Assembly (NCBI RefSeq): GCF_010499255.1
Contig: NZ_JAAGRN010000005.1
Span: 62,001 to 126,000 of the forward strand
Reading direction: 5' to 3'
Source of the DNA: Sheuella amnicola
GTDB lineage: Bacteria; Pseudomonadota; Gammaproteobacteria; Burkholderiales; Burkholderiaceae_B
Length of the DNA stretch: 64,000 nucleotides
Shown: positions 1-9,165 of the stretch, piece by piece
Layout of the letters: every line of letters starts with the position of its first letter
Position numbering within the stretch: the first letter of the stretch is position 1
Program-made: the position numbers and the translations under genes
The notes under the pieces: model-generated
Databases searched by the model: none
Seen by the model: only the letters and a program-made list of their open reading frames with translations
Told to the model about the DNA's origin: nothing

Positions 1-415
1 CCGTCAGAACAAGCAAAGAGCTCGCCCACCAGCTTGTACCACTTAGCAAAACGATCACTAACATGGGCACCATCCAGATCGCCTGAATCGGATGCCTGAG
101 TCCATACCTGAACAATAATTCTTCAACGATCGGCGCCCAAACGATAGCCTGTATCCAGGGCAAATTATGCACATCGATCCGATGTTTGGCGCCACTGAGC
201 TCAAACACTGCCAACACCAAAGGCCCCAGAGCTGCGATATTGATCAGCCAAAGCATGGCGGCCCAGGCGAATAACCTCTTCAGGTCGATTGCCGGAACCC
301 AGTCCGCCGCCCATCCGGAAATCGGTGACGGATGCGGTAGCGTTCGCTTCAGAACAGGTTGACGAATGAATCTCAGGCAATCCTTAAGCTCATCCCCAAA
401 ACGCATAGGTTTCAT
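1..415 (-). CDS. CPBP family intramembrane metalloprotease, C-terminus missing
   Basis: Reading leftward from an ATG at 415, the frame stays open for 138 codons to the window edge, so the gene is incomplete at its C-terminus. The N-terminal third is hydrophilic. Hydrophobic segments follow at about residues 48-72 and 113-128. Residues 98-103 read EELLFR, the EExxxR motif of the CPBP/CAAX-protease (Abi) family, whose glutamates act in the membrane active site. The start overlaps the pth stop in an ATGA arrangement, which suggests translational coupling to pth. Later family motifs lie outside the window. The family call rests on the one motif plus its membrane context. The substrate is unknown. 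Confidence 0.7.
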   Translation of the reverse strand, partial: MKPMRFGDELKDCLRFIRQPVLKRTLPHPSPISGWAADWVPAIDLKRLFAWAAMLWLINIAALGPLVLAVFELSGAKHRIDVHNLPWIQAIVWAPIVEELLFRYGLRHPIQAIWMVPMLVIVLLSGTSWWASSLLVLT

Positions 416-1014
416 GCAGGATTATCGCGATGTAATTGAGCTGTTGCCTTGGCAATATCGCCTGCGATAAACAATGGCATCACCGCCCTGCATCTTGTGA
501 TCGCTGCGTCAATTTGCGTCTGCTCTTCGCGGCGAGGTTGATGCAACACAAAATCCGCAACCTCTTGCTGCAAACCCAGAGTACGTGGATGGCCGATGCC
601 AATCCTTAGACGCCAGAAGTTCGGGCTTCCCAAGGCGGATTGAATATCACGCAAGCCATTATGACCCGCGTGGCCACCGCCTTGCTTGACCTTGACAAGT
701 CCCGGCATCAAATCGAGCTCATCATGCAACACCAGAATCGACTCCGGCGCCAACTTATAAAACCGAGCCAAAGCGCCTACGCACTGACCCGATCTATTCA
801 TGTAAGTTTGCGGCTTAGCCATTACGATCTGCTCAGACCCGACTCGCGCTTTAGCGACACTACCGAAAAATGCTTTCTCTTGGGCGAAGGTCGCTCGAAA
901 ATCGTTCGCAACCTCATCCACCAACCAAAAGCCGGCGTTATGACGCGTACGCTCATAGTCGTTGCCCGGATTCCCCAGACCCACGATCATTTTGATTGGA
1001 GTGTTGGATGACAT
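412..1014 (-). CDS. pth: Peptidyl-tRNA hydrolase
   Basis: Releases peptides from stalled peptidyl-tRNA so that the tRNA can be recycled; cytosolic monomer. The protein opens with the typical IVGLGNPG signature followed by [10 protein letters not shown], which carries the family's catalytic histidine. Later FMNRSG-like (YMNRSGQ) and GGHAGHNGL blocks are also present. About 200 residues, the usual length. I chose the ATG at 1014 rather than the upstream GTG at 1041, because the upstream start would lie inside a strong hairpin terminator. It follows rplY on the same strand, an order common in betaproteobacteria, and its stop overlaps the start of the CPBP protease gene. Confidence 0.96.
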   Translation of the reverse strand: MSSNTPIKMIVGLGNPGNDYERTRHNAGFWLVDEVANDFRATFAQEKAFFGSVAKARVGSEQIVMAKPQTYMNRSGQCVGALARFYKLAPESILVLHDELDLMPGLVKVKQGGGHAGHNGLRDIQSALGSPNFWRLRIGIGHPRTLGLQQEVADFVLHQPRREEQTQIDAAITRCRAVMPLFIAGDIAKATAQLHRDNPA

Positions 1015-1033
1015 GGTGTGATTAGAAAGCAAA

Positions 1034-1063
1034 AGCCCCACCAGCGCAAAGCAAGGTGGGGCT
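1034..1063 (-). terminator. Intrinsic terminator between rplY and pth
   Basis: Arms AGCCCCACC (1034-1042) and GGTGGGGCT (1055-1063) form a 9-bp GC-rich stem. On the minus strand the stem is followed by TTTTGC. It lies between the rplY stop and the pth start, so it should end or attenuate rplY transcription before pth. The run of T is short, so partial read-through is plausible. Confidence 0.7.
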
Positions 1064-1114
1064 ATAGTGCGAATCGAACGCTAATCGGCGAACAAGTCAC
1101 CGATCGCAATCAAC

Positions 1115-1720
1115 TTAAGCTGCAGGAGTTTCTGCTGCGGCCTCATCGTCCTTGGCACCGCCCTTAACAATGGCTGTAACCAATGCAGGGTTAGCATCGC
1201 CACCGTGCGAAACATATGTCACGCCCTTGGGCAAAGTGATGTCGGCCAGGTGAATCGAAGCACCGCCAACCAGTTTGGACAAATCGACTTCGATGAACTG
1301 GGGCAAGTTCGCAGGCAAGCAAGCGATTTCGAGTTCGTTATGAACATGCGAAATGATGGCTGCGCTCAGTTTCACAGCAGGTGAAATCTCGGCATTCACG
1401 AAGTGCAGCGGCACCTTGGTGTGCAATGCTTTGTTTGCATCAACGCGCTGGAAATCAACGTGCATGACGATTTGCTTGTATGGGTGCCACTGCACCGAAC
1501 GAAGCAGAACTTGATGGCTTTTACCGTCGAGTTGCATATCGAGAATGGATGAGTGGAACTCTTCCTTGCGCAGGGCATGGTAGATTTCGTTGTGATCGAG
1601 CTCGATATTGACGGGCTTGTCTTGACCACCGTAAACGATGGCAGGAATCAGGCTCGCACGGCGCAGGCGGCGGCTCGCACTCGATCCCTGAACGCTACGT
1701 GAAGTTGCATTGAATTTCAT
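1115..1720 (-). CDS. rplY: 50S ribosomal protein L25, CTC-type (long form)
   Basis: Binds 5S rRNA in the large ribosomal subunit. The N-terminal half (about residues 1-95) is the L25 beta-barrel. The C-terminal half is the TL5/CTC extension seen in general-stress-protein-like L25. The length of 201 residues matches the long form common in Burkholderiales. The last 15 residues are alanine and acid rich, a low-complexity tail. It sits downstream of prs on the same strand with a gap of about 140 bp. Within that gap a 9-bp hairpin (1759-1781) sits in its leader. Confidence 0.96.
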   Translation of the reverse strand: MKFNATSRSVQGSSASRRLRRASLIPAIVYGGQDKPVNIELDHNEIYHALRKEEFHSSILDMQLDGKSHQVLLRSVQWHPYKQIVMHVDFQRVDANKALHTKVPLHFVNAEISPAVKLSAAIISHVHNELEIACLPANLPQFIEVDLSKLVGGASIHLADITLPKGVTYVSHGGDANPALVTAIVKGGAKDDEAAAETPAA

Positions 1721-1863
1721 GGAACTACTCCAAAATGGGTTGTTAAACCCGAGTTAAACACCAGTCGAAAACCGACTAGTGGTTTTGCAGGCCACCGCGA
1801 CCAGTACCCCGCAAATTAGTAACACCGAACCGGCATATGCCGATCCGTCAAAGCATTCATTAT

Positions 1864-2814
1864 TTAATCGACGAACAGAGAGCTGACTGATTCTGCGTTT
1901 GAAATACGCAAAATGGTTTCACCCAATAACGCCGCGCACGACAACTGACGAATCTTGCTGCTTGCACGACCGGATTCGGACAGCGGGATCGTATCGGTCA
2001 CAACAAGCTCATCAAGCTCGGAGCCTTCGATACGCTCTACTGCGCCGCCCGACAAAACGGGATGTGTACAGTAGGCATAGACGGCTCCGGCGCCACGCTC
2101 TTTCAACGCTTGCGCCGCCTTGCAAAGTGTTCCGGCTGTATCGACCATGTCATCCATAATCAGACAAGTGCGACCATCCACATCACCAATGATGTTCATG
2201 ACTTCGGAAACATTGGCGCGAGGACGACGCTTGTCGATAATGGCCAGATCGGCCTCGAGCTGCTTTGCAAGAGCACGGGCTCGTACCACTCCACCGATAT
2301 CGGGGGACACCACTACCAGGTTGCTCAGATTACGGCGCCAAATATCGCCCAGCAAAATGGGACCTGCATAGATGTTATCAACGGGAATATCGAAAAAGCC
2401 CTGAATCTGGTCTGCATGCAAATCCATGGTCAGAACACGGTTAACTCCCGCGACCTGCAACATGTTTGCAACCACCTTGGCTGTGATCGCCACACGCGCC
2501 GAGCGTGGACGACGGTCCTGACGGGCATAACCAAAGTAAGGAATAGCAGCGGTGATGCGACCGGCAGACGCTCGGCGCAGCGCATCAACCATCACCATGA
2601 TTTCCATCAAGTTATCGTTGGTGGGTGCACAGGTCGGCTGCAGAACGAAGACGTCTTTACCGCGAACGTTTTCGTTGATTTCAACCGAAACCTCACCATC
2701 CGAAAAACGTCCTACGGACATCTTGCCCAGGGACATATCGAGATGGTTCACCACATCGACGGCCAGCCGGGTATTGGCTGTACCGGTAAAGATCATGAAA
2801 CTATCGTTGGCCAT
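1864..2814 (-). CDS. prs: Ribose-phosphate pyrophosphokinase (PRPP synthetase)
   Basis: Makes PRPP from ribose-5-phosphate and ATP, feeding purine, pyrimidine, histidine, tryptophan and NAD synthesis. The 316 residues match the bacterial class I enzyme. Visible landmarks are the [13 protein letters not shown]-loop block, the [11 protein letters not shown] metal/ATP region and the [15 protein letters not shown]-binding loop. The start is the ATG at 2814, giving [15 protein letters not shown]. Longer upstream extensions of this frame would run through the tRNA-Gln gene and are rejected. A terminator just upstream separates it from the tRNA transcript, so it probably has its own promoter in the short gap. 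Confidence 0.97.
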   Translation of the reverse strand: MANDSFMIFTGTANTRLAVDVVNHLDMSLGKMSVGRFSDGEVSVEINENVRGKDVFVLQPTCAPTNDNLMEIMVMVDALRRASAGRITAAIPYFGYARQDRRPRSARVAITAKVVANMLQVAGVNRVLTMDLHADQIQGFFDIPVDNIYAGPILLGDIWRRNLSNLVVVSPDIGGVVRARALAKQLEADLAIIDKRRPRANVSEVMNIIGDVDGRTCLIMDDMVDTAGTLCKAAQALKERGAGAVYAYCTHPVLSGGAVERIEGSELDELVVTDTIPLSESGRASSKIRQLSCAALLGETILRISNAESVSSLFVD

Positions 2815-2852
2815 GGTAGGGGCTTTCGCAGACAGTAGAACCAGATGTGGAA

Positions 2853-2888
2853 CAAAAAAGCTGCTGAACCTCAGTTGTTCAACAGCTT
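2853..2888 (-). terminator. Intrinsic terminator after tRNA-Gln
   Basis: Near-perfect 12-base arms at 2858-2869 and 2877-2888 form a hairpin. On the minus strand it is followed by six T in a row. It lies 13 bases downstream of the tRNA-Gln 3' end and before the prs start. Confidence 0.75.
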
Positions 2889-2900
2889 CTACATATTGGG

Positions 2901-2974
2901 CTGGGGAGGAAGGATTCGAACCTTCGCATGCCGGAATCAAAATCCGGTGCCTTAACCAGCTTGGCGACTCCCCA
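2901..2974 (-). tRNA. tRNA-Gln (anticodon TTG)
   Basis: A 74-base cloverleaf. Acceptor arms TGGGGAG and CTCCCCA pair fully, with G as discriminator. The anticodon stem-loop GGATTTTGATTCC gives anticodon TTG (decodes CAA/CAG). The T-arm AGGTTCGAATCCT is standard. The bases after the discriminator read CCC, so the CCA end is not fully encoded. It lies between ispE and prs, as in many Burkholderiales. Confidence 0.95.
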
Positions 2975-2981
2975 ACTAGCT

Positions 2982-3902
2982 TTACAACCAATTACGCAAC
3001 GGGTGTTCCGACAATCCATCGCAGATAAACAACTGCTTGATGGGTGACTGCGCACCTGCCGCTAAATCCTCAGAAAACTCTGAACGCATTTTAGCGAGCG
3101 TTTTCTCGTAAGCCAAGGCGGCCTGGTCTTGTTGCAAAAAAACGGCAAACAAACAAGAGCCCGATCCCGTCATACGAACATTCAATCCCGACCGTTGACA
3201 CCAGTCGAAAGCCTGCCGAACGACAGGGTAGTGTTTGAGAACAACAGGTTGCAGATCGTTATGACCAAACAAACCTTTGCTTCCATCAGCACTACCGATC
3301 CCTGAACCTCTGGAAAAGTCCATAATTCTGACGGATTTCGTATCCCTTGTCAAATCAGGATCCTGGAAAATGCCTTGCGTCGGAACCTGCTGCGCAGGCT
3401 GAACGACCACAAAATACTGGGATTCAAGATCAATTGCCTGCAAGGCTTCGCCAACCCCTTCAGCAAACGCATTTTGTCCGAAAATGAAAAAAGGGACATC
3501 GGCACCAAGTTTCAAACCAATCTGCATCAGCTCGGTTCTGTTCAATTGCGTCTTCCAGAGTTTATTTAACGCAATCAATACGGTCGCAGCATCGCTTGAT
3601 CCCCCGCCGAGTCCACCGCCGGCGGGTATGCGTTTGCGCACATGAATCTGCGCCCCGAAATGACTTCCCGTTGACTGCTGCAAAAGACGGGCTGCACGCA
3701 CGACCAGATCATCATCATGTGCCACCCCGGGCATATCGGTCTCTCGTCCGATCACGCCATCGTGCCGCAAATCGATATCTAGGCTATCCGCAAGACTGAT
3801 CAAGCGGAATGCGGATTGCAGCAGATGATAGCCATCTCCACGTCGACCAATGACATGCAAAAAGAGGTTCAATTTAGCCGGGGCGGGAAGATCGTAAAGC
3901 AT
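2982..3902 (-). CDS. ispE: 4-diphosphocytidyl-2-C-methyl-D-erythritol kinase
   Basis: Phosphorylates CDP-methylerythritol in the non-mevalonate (MEP) pathway to isopentenyl diphosphate. It is a GHMP-family kinase. The N-terminus [20 protein letters not shown] carries the substrate motif. [18 protein letters not shown] (around residues 91-108) is the GHMP glycine-rich ATP loop. The C-terminal [14 protein letters not shown] is the third GHMP motif. At 306 residues it is slightly longer than the E. coli enzyme. It starts 2 bases after the lolB stop, so TPR gene, lolB and ispE appear to be one operon. Confidence 0.97.
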   Translation of the reverse strand: MLYDLPAPAKLNLFLHVIGRRGDGYHLLQSAFRLISLADSLDIDLRHDGVIGRETDMPGVAHDDDLVVRAARLLQQSTGSHFGAQIHVRKRIPAGGGLGGGSSDAATVLIALNKLWKTQLNRTELMQIGLKLGADVPFFIFGQNAFAEGVGEALQAIDLESQYFVVVQPAQQVPTQGIFQDPDLTRDTKSVRIMDFSRGSGIGSADGSKGLFGHNDLQPVVLKHYPVVRQAFDWCQRSGLNVRMTGSGSCLFAVFLQQDQAALAYEKTLAKMRSEFSEDLAAGAQSPIKQLFICDGLSEHPLRNWL

Positions 3903-3904
3903 GA

Positions 3905-4486
3905 TTAGGGATTGTCGATGACCAGACGGATACTGATCGTCTTACTTTGATCCTGGCGATTCATCACCAGCAACAGCGGGCCAAGAGCATCGAAGCGCGA
4001 TCGCTGCACGCGCCAGCCATGATGTTCAAAGCTTTGCACACGACCTTCGGAATCGCGCGATATCTGTGACATTGCGGCAAGTGACTGCTCATTCATACTC
4101 AAGCGAAGCCAATCCCGCAACCCTTGCACGGGGACAGACTGCCCCAACACCAATTCAACCAACGCATCCGGCGTGGCGGCTTGAAGCACCTCTCCATTCG
4201 AGCGCGTCAATGTCGCCCCATTCCGATCGACCACTACTCTTGCCAAAACCGACCCGAAGGGGTTGGTTAAATCAAGACTTAACCGCATACCGTTGTCATT
4301 CCAGGTAAAACCACCCTGAATCGCCTCGGGATCCTTGCCGAACTGTTCTGCCTTAAGCGCAAAACGTCCCGCCCTGGACAAGTCGGGTCCGGCTATCGTC
4401 GTTGAAACCGGCGGCTGCGTGGCGCAACCGGCCACAATGATCGACAGGGCAATCCATAGCAAAAAACGCCAAGCCGGAAACCTCAA
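3905..4486 (-). CDS. lolB: Outer-membrane lipoprotein LolB
   Basis: Accepts lipoproteins from LolA and inserts them into the outer membrane. The N-terminus has a short hydrophobic signal ending in the lipobox IVAGC (Cys about residue 21), so it is itself a lipoprotein. The rest (about 170 residues) has the LolB pattern: GRFALKAE, an FTWNDNG beta segment and a GWRVQRSRFD-like segment. The start appears to be TTG at 4486, overlapping the stop of the upstream TPR gene (TTGA), which implies translational coupling. The lolB-ispE order is conserved in betaproteobacteria. Confidence 0.92.
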   Translation of the reverse strand: MRFPAWRFLLWIALSIIVAGCATQPPVSTTIAGPDLSRAGRFALKAEQFGKDPEAIQGGFTWNDNGMRLSLDLTNPFGSVLARVVVDRNGATLTRSNGEVLQAATPDALVELVLGQSVPVQGLRDWLRLSMNEQSLAAMSQISRDSEGRVQSFEHHGWRVQRSRFDALGPLLLVMNRQDQSKTISIRLVIDNP

Positions 4487-6330
4487 ATCTTGACTCCCAG
4501 CCTTTTGAGCGTTTCAATCAGGGTCGGGTTTTTAGGATCCTTGGAGCTGGCTTCCTTGAAATATTTCAACGCCTGTTCACGATCACCCTGAACCCAATAG
4601 ACTTCACCGAGATGCGCGCCGATATCGGCTTCAGGTCGAATAGCATACGCCTTGGTCAGATACTCTATGGCGGCTTTCCTGTCGCCCATTCGAAACTTCA
4701 CCCATCCCAGGCTATCCATGATGAAGGGATCTTTCGGCAAAATCTCATGCGCACGCTGGATCAACTTCAATGCTTCGGGCAAACGCTGATTACGATCGGC
4801 TAGTGAATAACCCAACGCATTGTGGGCGTGCGCATGACCGGGATCTAGCGCAATAATTTCGCGCAACAATCGTTCGGCATCCTTAATTTTATTTTGCCGC
4901 TCATAGAGCATTGCCAACTCGTACTTGATCTCCACCGAGTCCGGCTGCTTGTTGTCCGCGACACGCAACCGTCTGATCGCCTCGTCAATCCGATTGGCAT
5001 CGCGCAACACTTGCGCGGCACTCAACACATTAGCCTGGTATTCCTCATCGGTTTCCGGACCGGCGCTATCAATAATAGCTAGCGCATCATCGAATCGATT
5101 CTGTTTGAGACGTATAAATGCCTGTCTGATCCTGGCGGGATGTCTTGCCGCGGGATCCTCGATCTGGGATAAATATTTGAATGCATCGTCCAGACGCCCT
5201 TGATCCTGAGCGATACGCGCCAACAACGAATAGGCCTCGGCCAACGCAGCGGCAGCATCCGTCGCCCCAGCCGGATTGGCGTTCATTCTCTGCGTCTGAA
5301 CGCTCACGAATTGCTCAAGCATAGCCTGGGCCTGATCCAATCGCTTGGCTCGATACAGCACCTGGGCTTGCATGTACATCAAATCAAAATCTTCAGGAAA
5401 CCGTTTGAGCATCGATGCCAGCTCGGCAAGAGCTGCATCGAACTGCTGCTTGTCAGCCAAATAACCTGTCAGCAAAAGGCGTACGCGACGTGCGCCCGGA
5501 TGTGCGGAAATGAAGTTTCTGGCATCACGTACTGCCTGATCCGCATCCACGCCCAATCCGTATTCAAAAACACGCATGGCGGCATCCTCGGAACGAGGAG
5601 AAACTGCAAGGCCAGCCTTGGCTTCAGCCACCGCTCGCTTTTCATCCCCTGCCCCTTGTGCCACATCGGCCAGTGCCAAATGCGCGGCGAGCATGTTTTT
5701 AGCCGTGCTTTCATTGATTGCTTGATCAAGAATCACGAGCGCTTCGCGTCGATCGGGCATCCGGCTCAGCACACTCAGCGCATTGGCAATTGCGCCCTTT
5801 TTGTCCTGCGCCGCATCGATCTGCTTGCGCAGGGCAGTAGCTAGACCGCTGGTCTGGCCGGCAGCCGCAGCCAAGGCCATTTCGGTCGATGCCGCCTCGG
5901 CGTTATCAGGTGCCAGGCGCACCCAAACTCGCGACGCATCTAGCGCGCCGGCCAGATTACCGCCTGCCAGATAAAACTCGAGCGATCGCTTGGCCAGTCG
6001 GACATCGCCCACTTCACGCGCCAAATCCAGCATGGTTTTACCGGCCGGCAGAAAAACGCCACGCTGGGCAGAGAATTCTGATGCCAATATCCTGAACATC
6101 ACACTCGAGGTCATCGTCACTTCAGGAAGCTCGCCCGCCCGAAGATAAATCTCCTCGGACTCCGGAGTTCGAGGCTTGACCTGCAAAGGCGCGTTCTGAC
6201 TCACGCCCCCGGAAGGACGAATCGAAGGTGCCGTCTGCGCAATACTGGCAGAGGCCCAGAGGCTCGAAATTGCAATCGAACAACTCGCTGCAAATGTTAA
6301 AAACAAACCGGATTTTGACAAAGACTTCAC
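4483..6330 (-). CDS. Exported tetratricopeptide-repeat protein
   Basis: A 615-residue protein with an N-terminal signal peptide (hydrophobic to about residue 31, ending SIAQ). A long array of TPR helical pairs extends to the C-terminus. Good repeats include the stretches near ALGYSLADRN and SLGWVKFRMGDRKAAIEYL. TPR arrays bind partner proteins; the partner here is not identifiable. It is first in a coupled operon with lolB and ispE, and this TPR-lolB-ispE order occurs widely in Burkholderiales, suggesting an envelope-biogenesis role (inference). The start appears to be GTG at 6330, preceded by a GGCGGG stretch. It is divergent from mutM. Confidence 0.85.
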   Translation of the reverse strand: MKSLSKSGLFLTFAASCSIAISSLWASASIAQTAPSIRPSGGVSQNAPLQVKPRTPESEEIYLRAGELPEVTMTSSVMFRILASEFSAQRGVFLPAGKTMLDLAREVGDVRLAKRSLEFYLAGGNLAGALDASRVWVRLAPDNAEAASTEMALAAAAGQTSGLATALRKQIDAAQDKKGAIANALSVLSRMPDRREALVILDQAINESTAKNMLAAHLALADVAQGAGDEKRAVAEAKAGLAVSPRSEDAAMRVFEYGLGVDADQAVRDARNFISAHPGARRVRLLLTGYLADKQQFDAALAELASMLKRFPEDFDLMYMQAQVLYRAKRLDQAQAMLEQFVSVQTQRMNANPAGATDAAAALAEAYSLLARIAQDQGRLDDAFKYLSQIEDPAARHPARIRQAFIRLKQNRFDDALAIIDSAGPETDEEYQANVLSAAQVLRDANRIDEAIRRLRVADNKQPDSVEIKYELAMLYERQNKIKDAERLLREIIALDPGHAHAHNALGYSLADRNQRLPEALKLIQRAHEILPKDPFIMDSLGWVKFRMGDRKAAIEYLTKAYAIRPEADIGAHLGEVYWVQGDREQALKYFKEASSKDPKNPTLIETLKRLGVKI

Positions 6331-6391
6331 GCGACCCGCCTAGTTGGTGGCACAATCAGCTCACTTAGTGTCAGGATGTTAGCACTCACCC

Positions 6392-7219
6392 ATGCCGGAA
6401 CTACCCGAAGTTGAAACAACTCGCCGTGGAATTGACGCGATTACCACAGGTCACACCCTAAAAAGAATGGTAATCCATGAATTCCGTATGCGCTGGCCTA
6501 TTCCGACCGACCTTCCCGACCGGGTCAACGGACAAGTGATACGAGCTTGCCGTAGACGGGGTAAGTATCTGTTGATCGACTTCGATCAGGGTACCCAACT
6601 GATACACCTGGGAATGTCAGGCTCGCTGCGCAGCGTTGCGCCAGGTTCGTTGTTGCGCAATCATGACCACGTGGAATGGCAATTCGACCACGTCACCCTC
6701 AGGCTGCACGACCCCAGACGGTTCGGATCGGTACTGTGGCACGACAATCGAGATGGACCGGTCGAAAAGCATCCCCTGCTCCAAAAGCTTGGCATCGAAC
6801 CATTCGACCCCAAATTCGATGCCCAATGGCTTCATCGTGGCCTGGCTGGCCGAACAATGTCGATTAAACAGGCATTACTGGCTGGCGATATTGTTGTAGG
6901 CGCGGGCAATATCTACGCTTCAGAGAGCTTGTTTCGAGCCAGAATCCACCCAAAAACAAAGGCGGGGCGCATCTCAATCGCACGCTGCGAACGACTGGTT
7001 CAAGCTATTCGCAGCACGTTGAACGACGCACTGACATCCGGTGGCAGTACGCTGAGAGACTATGTCGACGCAACCGGTCAACCGGGAGCCTATTTCACGC
7101 TGCATGCAGCGGTTTATGAGCGAGACGGCCAGCCCTGCCGCGTCTGCCAGACCTCGATCAAGCGCATTGTGCAGGGACAACGAGCCACATATTTTTGCCC
7201 GCACTGCCAAAAAGTCTAA
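6392..7219 (+). CDS. mutM: Formamidopyrimidine-DNA glycosylase
   Basis: Bifunctional base-excision-repair enzyme that removes oxidised purines (8-oxoG, FapyG) and nicks the abasic site. It begins MPELPEVETT: Pro2 is the Schiff-base nucleophile and Glu3 the catalytic acid, which fixes the start. The C-terminus holds the zinc finger CRVCQT...CPHC that grips DNA. Lys near residue 60 (RRRGKYLL) and the GNIYASE helix-two-turn-helix segment are present. 275 residues, normal length. It is transcribed away from the TPR-lolB-ispE operon and converges on the LtaS-like gene. Confidence 0.97.
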   Translation: MPELPEVETTRRGIDAITTGHTLKRMVIHEFRMRWPIPTDLPDRVNGQVIRACRRRGKYLLIDFDQGTQLIHLGMSGSLRSVAPGSLLRNHDHVEWQFDHVTLRLHDPRRFGSVLWHDNRDGPVEKHPLLQKLGIEPFDPKFDAQWLHRGLAGRTMSIKQALLAGDIVVGAGNIYASESLFRARIHPKTKAGRISIARCERLVQAIRSTLNDALTSGGSTLRDYVDATGQPGAYFTLHAAVYERDGQPCRVCQTSIKRIVQGQRATYFCPHCQKV

Positions 7220-7247
7220 TCTTCGATCGATTCCGCCTCGGTCGACG

Positions 7248-9149
7248 CTACTTTTTTAGTGCCGGCAGCCCATAACGTTGTTCTCTGTAGGCCCAGCTTG
7301 GCCACAACACATGCGCGAGTGCCTCTTTCTCTTGTTCGCGATCCGGTTCGATTTGGGTATAAGTATCCGGAGCACGATAGCGACTCGTTCTGCCGGGCTT
7401 GCCTGGTTCCAGGACGACTAGCGTTTCTTCATTGCCGTCGCCGCTTTTGAGATAGCCGTAGTTATCGCCAAACTGCATCATGGCGCGTCCGCTAGCATGT
7501 CGGGTCAGATCGCGACCGATCATCGGGTGCACAGCATCTACCCCAATCAACGACAACAAAGTCGGCGCCAGATCGATCTGGCTGATAATCTGAGCATCCT
7601 TTTTGACCGGAACACCCGGCCCCAAAATCAGGGCGGGAATATGGAAGTGCTTAACCGGAACCAGATTGCCGGATACGCGTGCATCATGATCGGCAACCAC
7701 CATGAAAATCGTATTGTTCCAGTACGGAGCCTGGCGCGCCTTTTTGAAAAAATCTCCAATTGCCCAATCCGCATAGCGGACCGTGTTGGTAACGGAGGCC
7801 GGATCCCCAACCGGCTCAATTCGGCCTTTCGGGTACTCCCACGGCGAATGGTTCGATACTGAAAAGGCCAATGTCAATGTCGGACGATCCCCATCAGAAC
7901 GCAATAAGCGATCGATCTCGTTAAACATATCTTCATCCGATGCCCCCCAGGATCCGACAAATTTAGGCGACACGAATTTGGGTAAATCGATCACCTCATT
8001 AAACCCGTTACCCAGAAAAAAACCTCGCATATTGTCGAAATGCGCTTCACCGCCATAGATAAATCGCGAGACATAGCCCTGGCGCCCAAGTAATTCGGCA
8101 AGCGTAAAAAAGCCGGTCTCAGCACGCGGCAACGCCAAGACTGCTTGGGCGGGCGTTGGCAGAAAGCCCGTACTGATGGCTTCAAGTCCGCGTATGGATC
8201 GCGTTCCGGTCGCATAGGCGCGTTCGAACCACCAGCCATGCTGACCCAGCGCATCAAGCTCGGGAGTCAACCCTGCCCCACCCAATGCCTTCGAATATTG
8301 CGCACCAAGACTTTCCTGCAAGATGATCACAAGATTCAAAGGCTTGTCCCGCCTGATCGTAGCGGTTTGTTCGTGTAGCGTCGGAAAATATGGATCCATC
8401 ATCTTGTCGGACAATCCGGCTGCCTGACGCACAACATGATTCATCTCTTCGACCGACATCTTGCCGTACATATCGAAGGAAGATTTTTCATTTGTCATCA
8501 GATAGGCCGCATTGGTGACGTTCCAAAAACTGTTGACCGCAAGCGTATTGACCATGGCATCGTTGCCAAATGCGACTGTCGAGGCATTGATGGGACGGTG
8601 ATCTAGTGTGCCGCGTATCGACATCACGCAAAAAGCAATCAACGCCAGGCTAAGTAAAGGGCGCAACCACCAACGCATGGGGCGATCCGCAGGGCCCGCG
8701 GCAAACAGCTTGAAACCTACCCACATGCCGATGGCGATCAAAATGATCGCCCCTAAAATGACAAACTTATATCCTTCCCACAACATGCCGAACACTTCTT
8801 TCGGATGCCCAAGATACTCGAAATAAAGGCGATTCGGCCTCGAGTCGTATTCAGTGATGAACTGAGGTGTCGAAGCCTCCAGAAGCAAGAGGAGAAACCA
8901 GCAGGCTCTGAACCACCAGGCAGTGATCCTTTGCGCAATACCGAAATGTCCAAACCATGGTGAAAGCGCCGCGGGTAAAGCGATCATCATGCCAAGCATG
9001 ACCAAATCCATGCGCAAACCACCGAACATCACCGGCCATATGCCATCGACAGCTGCTACACGCGGCCACTGCCATGCGACCAAAGCGATGCGCGACAAAG
9101 TCAGCAACAACAGCGCAGACCACCAGAACCTCCAGGTTAATCGCCGCAC
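7248..9149 (-). CDS. LTA synthase-family sulfatase-fold membrane protein
   Basis: 633 residues. About five N-terminal transmembrane segments (to about residue 180) are followed by a large sulfatase/alkaline-phosphatase-fold domain. Visible metal-site elements are VIILQESLGAQY and the nucleophile region YATGTRSIRGLEAISTG, where the threonine would be catalytic. VVADHDAR and VKHFHIPALIL carry the later metal ligands. Members transfer phosphoglycerol (LtaS, OpgB) or phosphoethanolamine. The gram-negative context suggests decoration of periplasmic glucan or another envelope glycan, but the donor and acceptor are not readable here. It lies 16 bases after the FAD-oxidase gene and may share its transcript. 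Confidence 0.85.
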   Translation of the reverse strand: MRRLTWRFWWSALLLLTLSRIALVAWQWPRVAAVDGIWPVMFGGLRMDLVMLGMMIALPAALSPWFGHFGIAQRITAWWFRACWFLLLLLEASTPQFITEYDSRPNRLYFEYLGHPKEVFGMLWEGYKFVILGAIILIAIGMWVGFKLFAAGPADRPMRWWLRPLLSLALIAFCVMSIRGTLDHRPINASTVAFGNDAMVNTLAVNSFWNVTNAAYLMTNEKSSFDMYGKMSVEEMNHVVRQAAGLSDKMMDPYFPTLHEQTATIRRDKPLNLVIILQESLGAQYSKALGGAGLTPELDALGQHGWWFERAYATGTRSIRGLEAISTGFLPTPAQAVLALPRAETGFFTLAELLGRQGYVSRFIYGGEAHFDNMRGFFLGNGFNEVIDLPKFVSPKFVGSWGASDEDMFNEIDRLLRSDGDRPTLTLAFSVSNHSPWEYPKGRIEPVGDPASVTNTVRYADWAIGDFFKKARQAPYWNNTIFMVVADHDARVSGNLVPVKHFHIPALILGPGVPVKKDAQIISQIDLAPTLLSLIGVDAVHPMIGRDLTRHASGRAMMQFGDNYGYLKSGDGNEETLVVLEPGKPGRTSRYRAPDTYTQIEPDREQEKEALAHVLWPSWAYREQRYGLPALKK

Positions 9150-9165
9150 TCGCCCTCCCTGATTT

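Noticed and set aside
1759-1781. Nine-pair hairpin between prs and rplY
   Set aside because: Stem has a G-T pair and the following T run is short and broken, so I cannot call it a terminator or a leader element with confidence.
2062-2838. Open frame of 258 codons on the plus strand
   Set aside because: It is the antisense shadow of prs, with no family features.
2815-2991. Upstream extension of the prs frame
   Set aside because: It would translate through the tRNA-Gln gene and a terminator hairpin; the protein from 2814 already matches the family start.
5200-5844. Open frame of 214 codons on the plus strand
   Set aside because: Lies wholly antisense to the TPR gene and is explained by its codon pattern.
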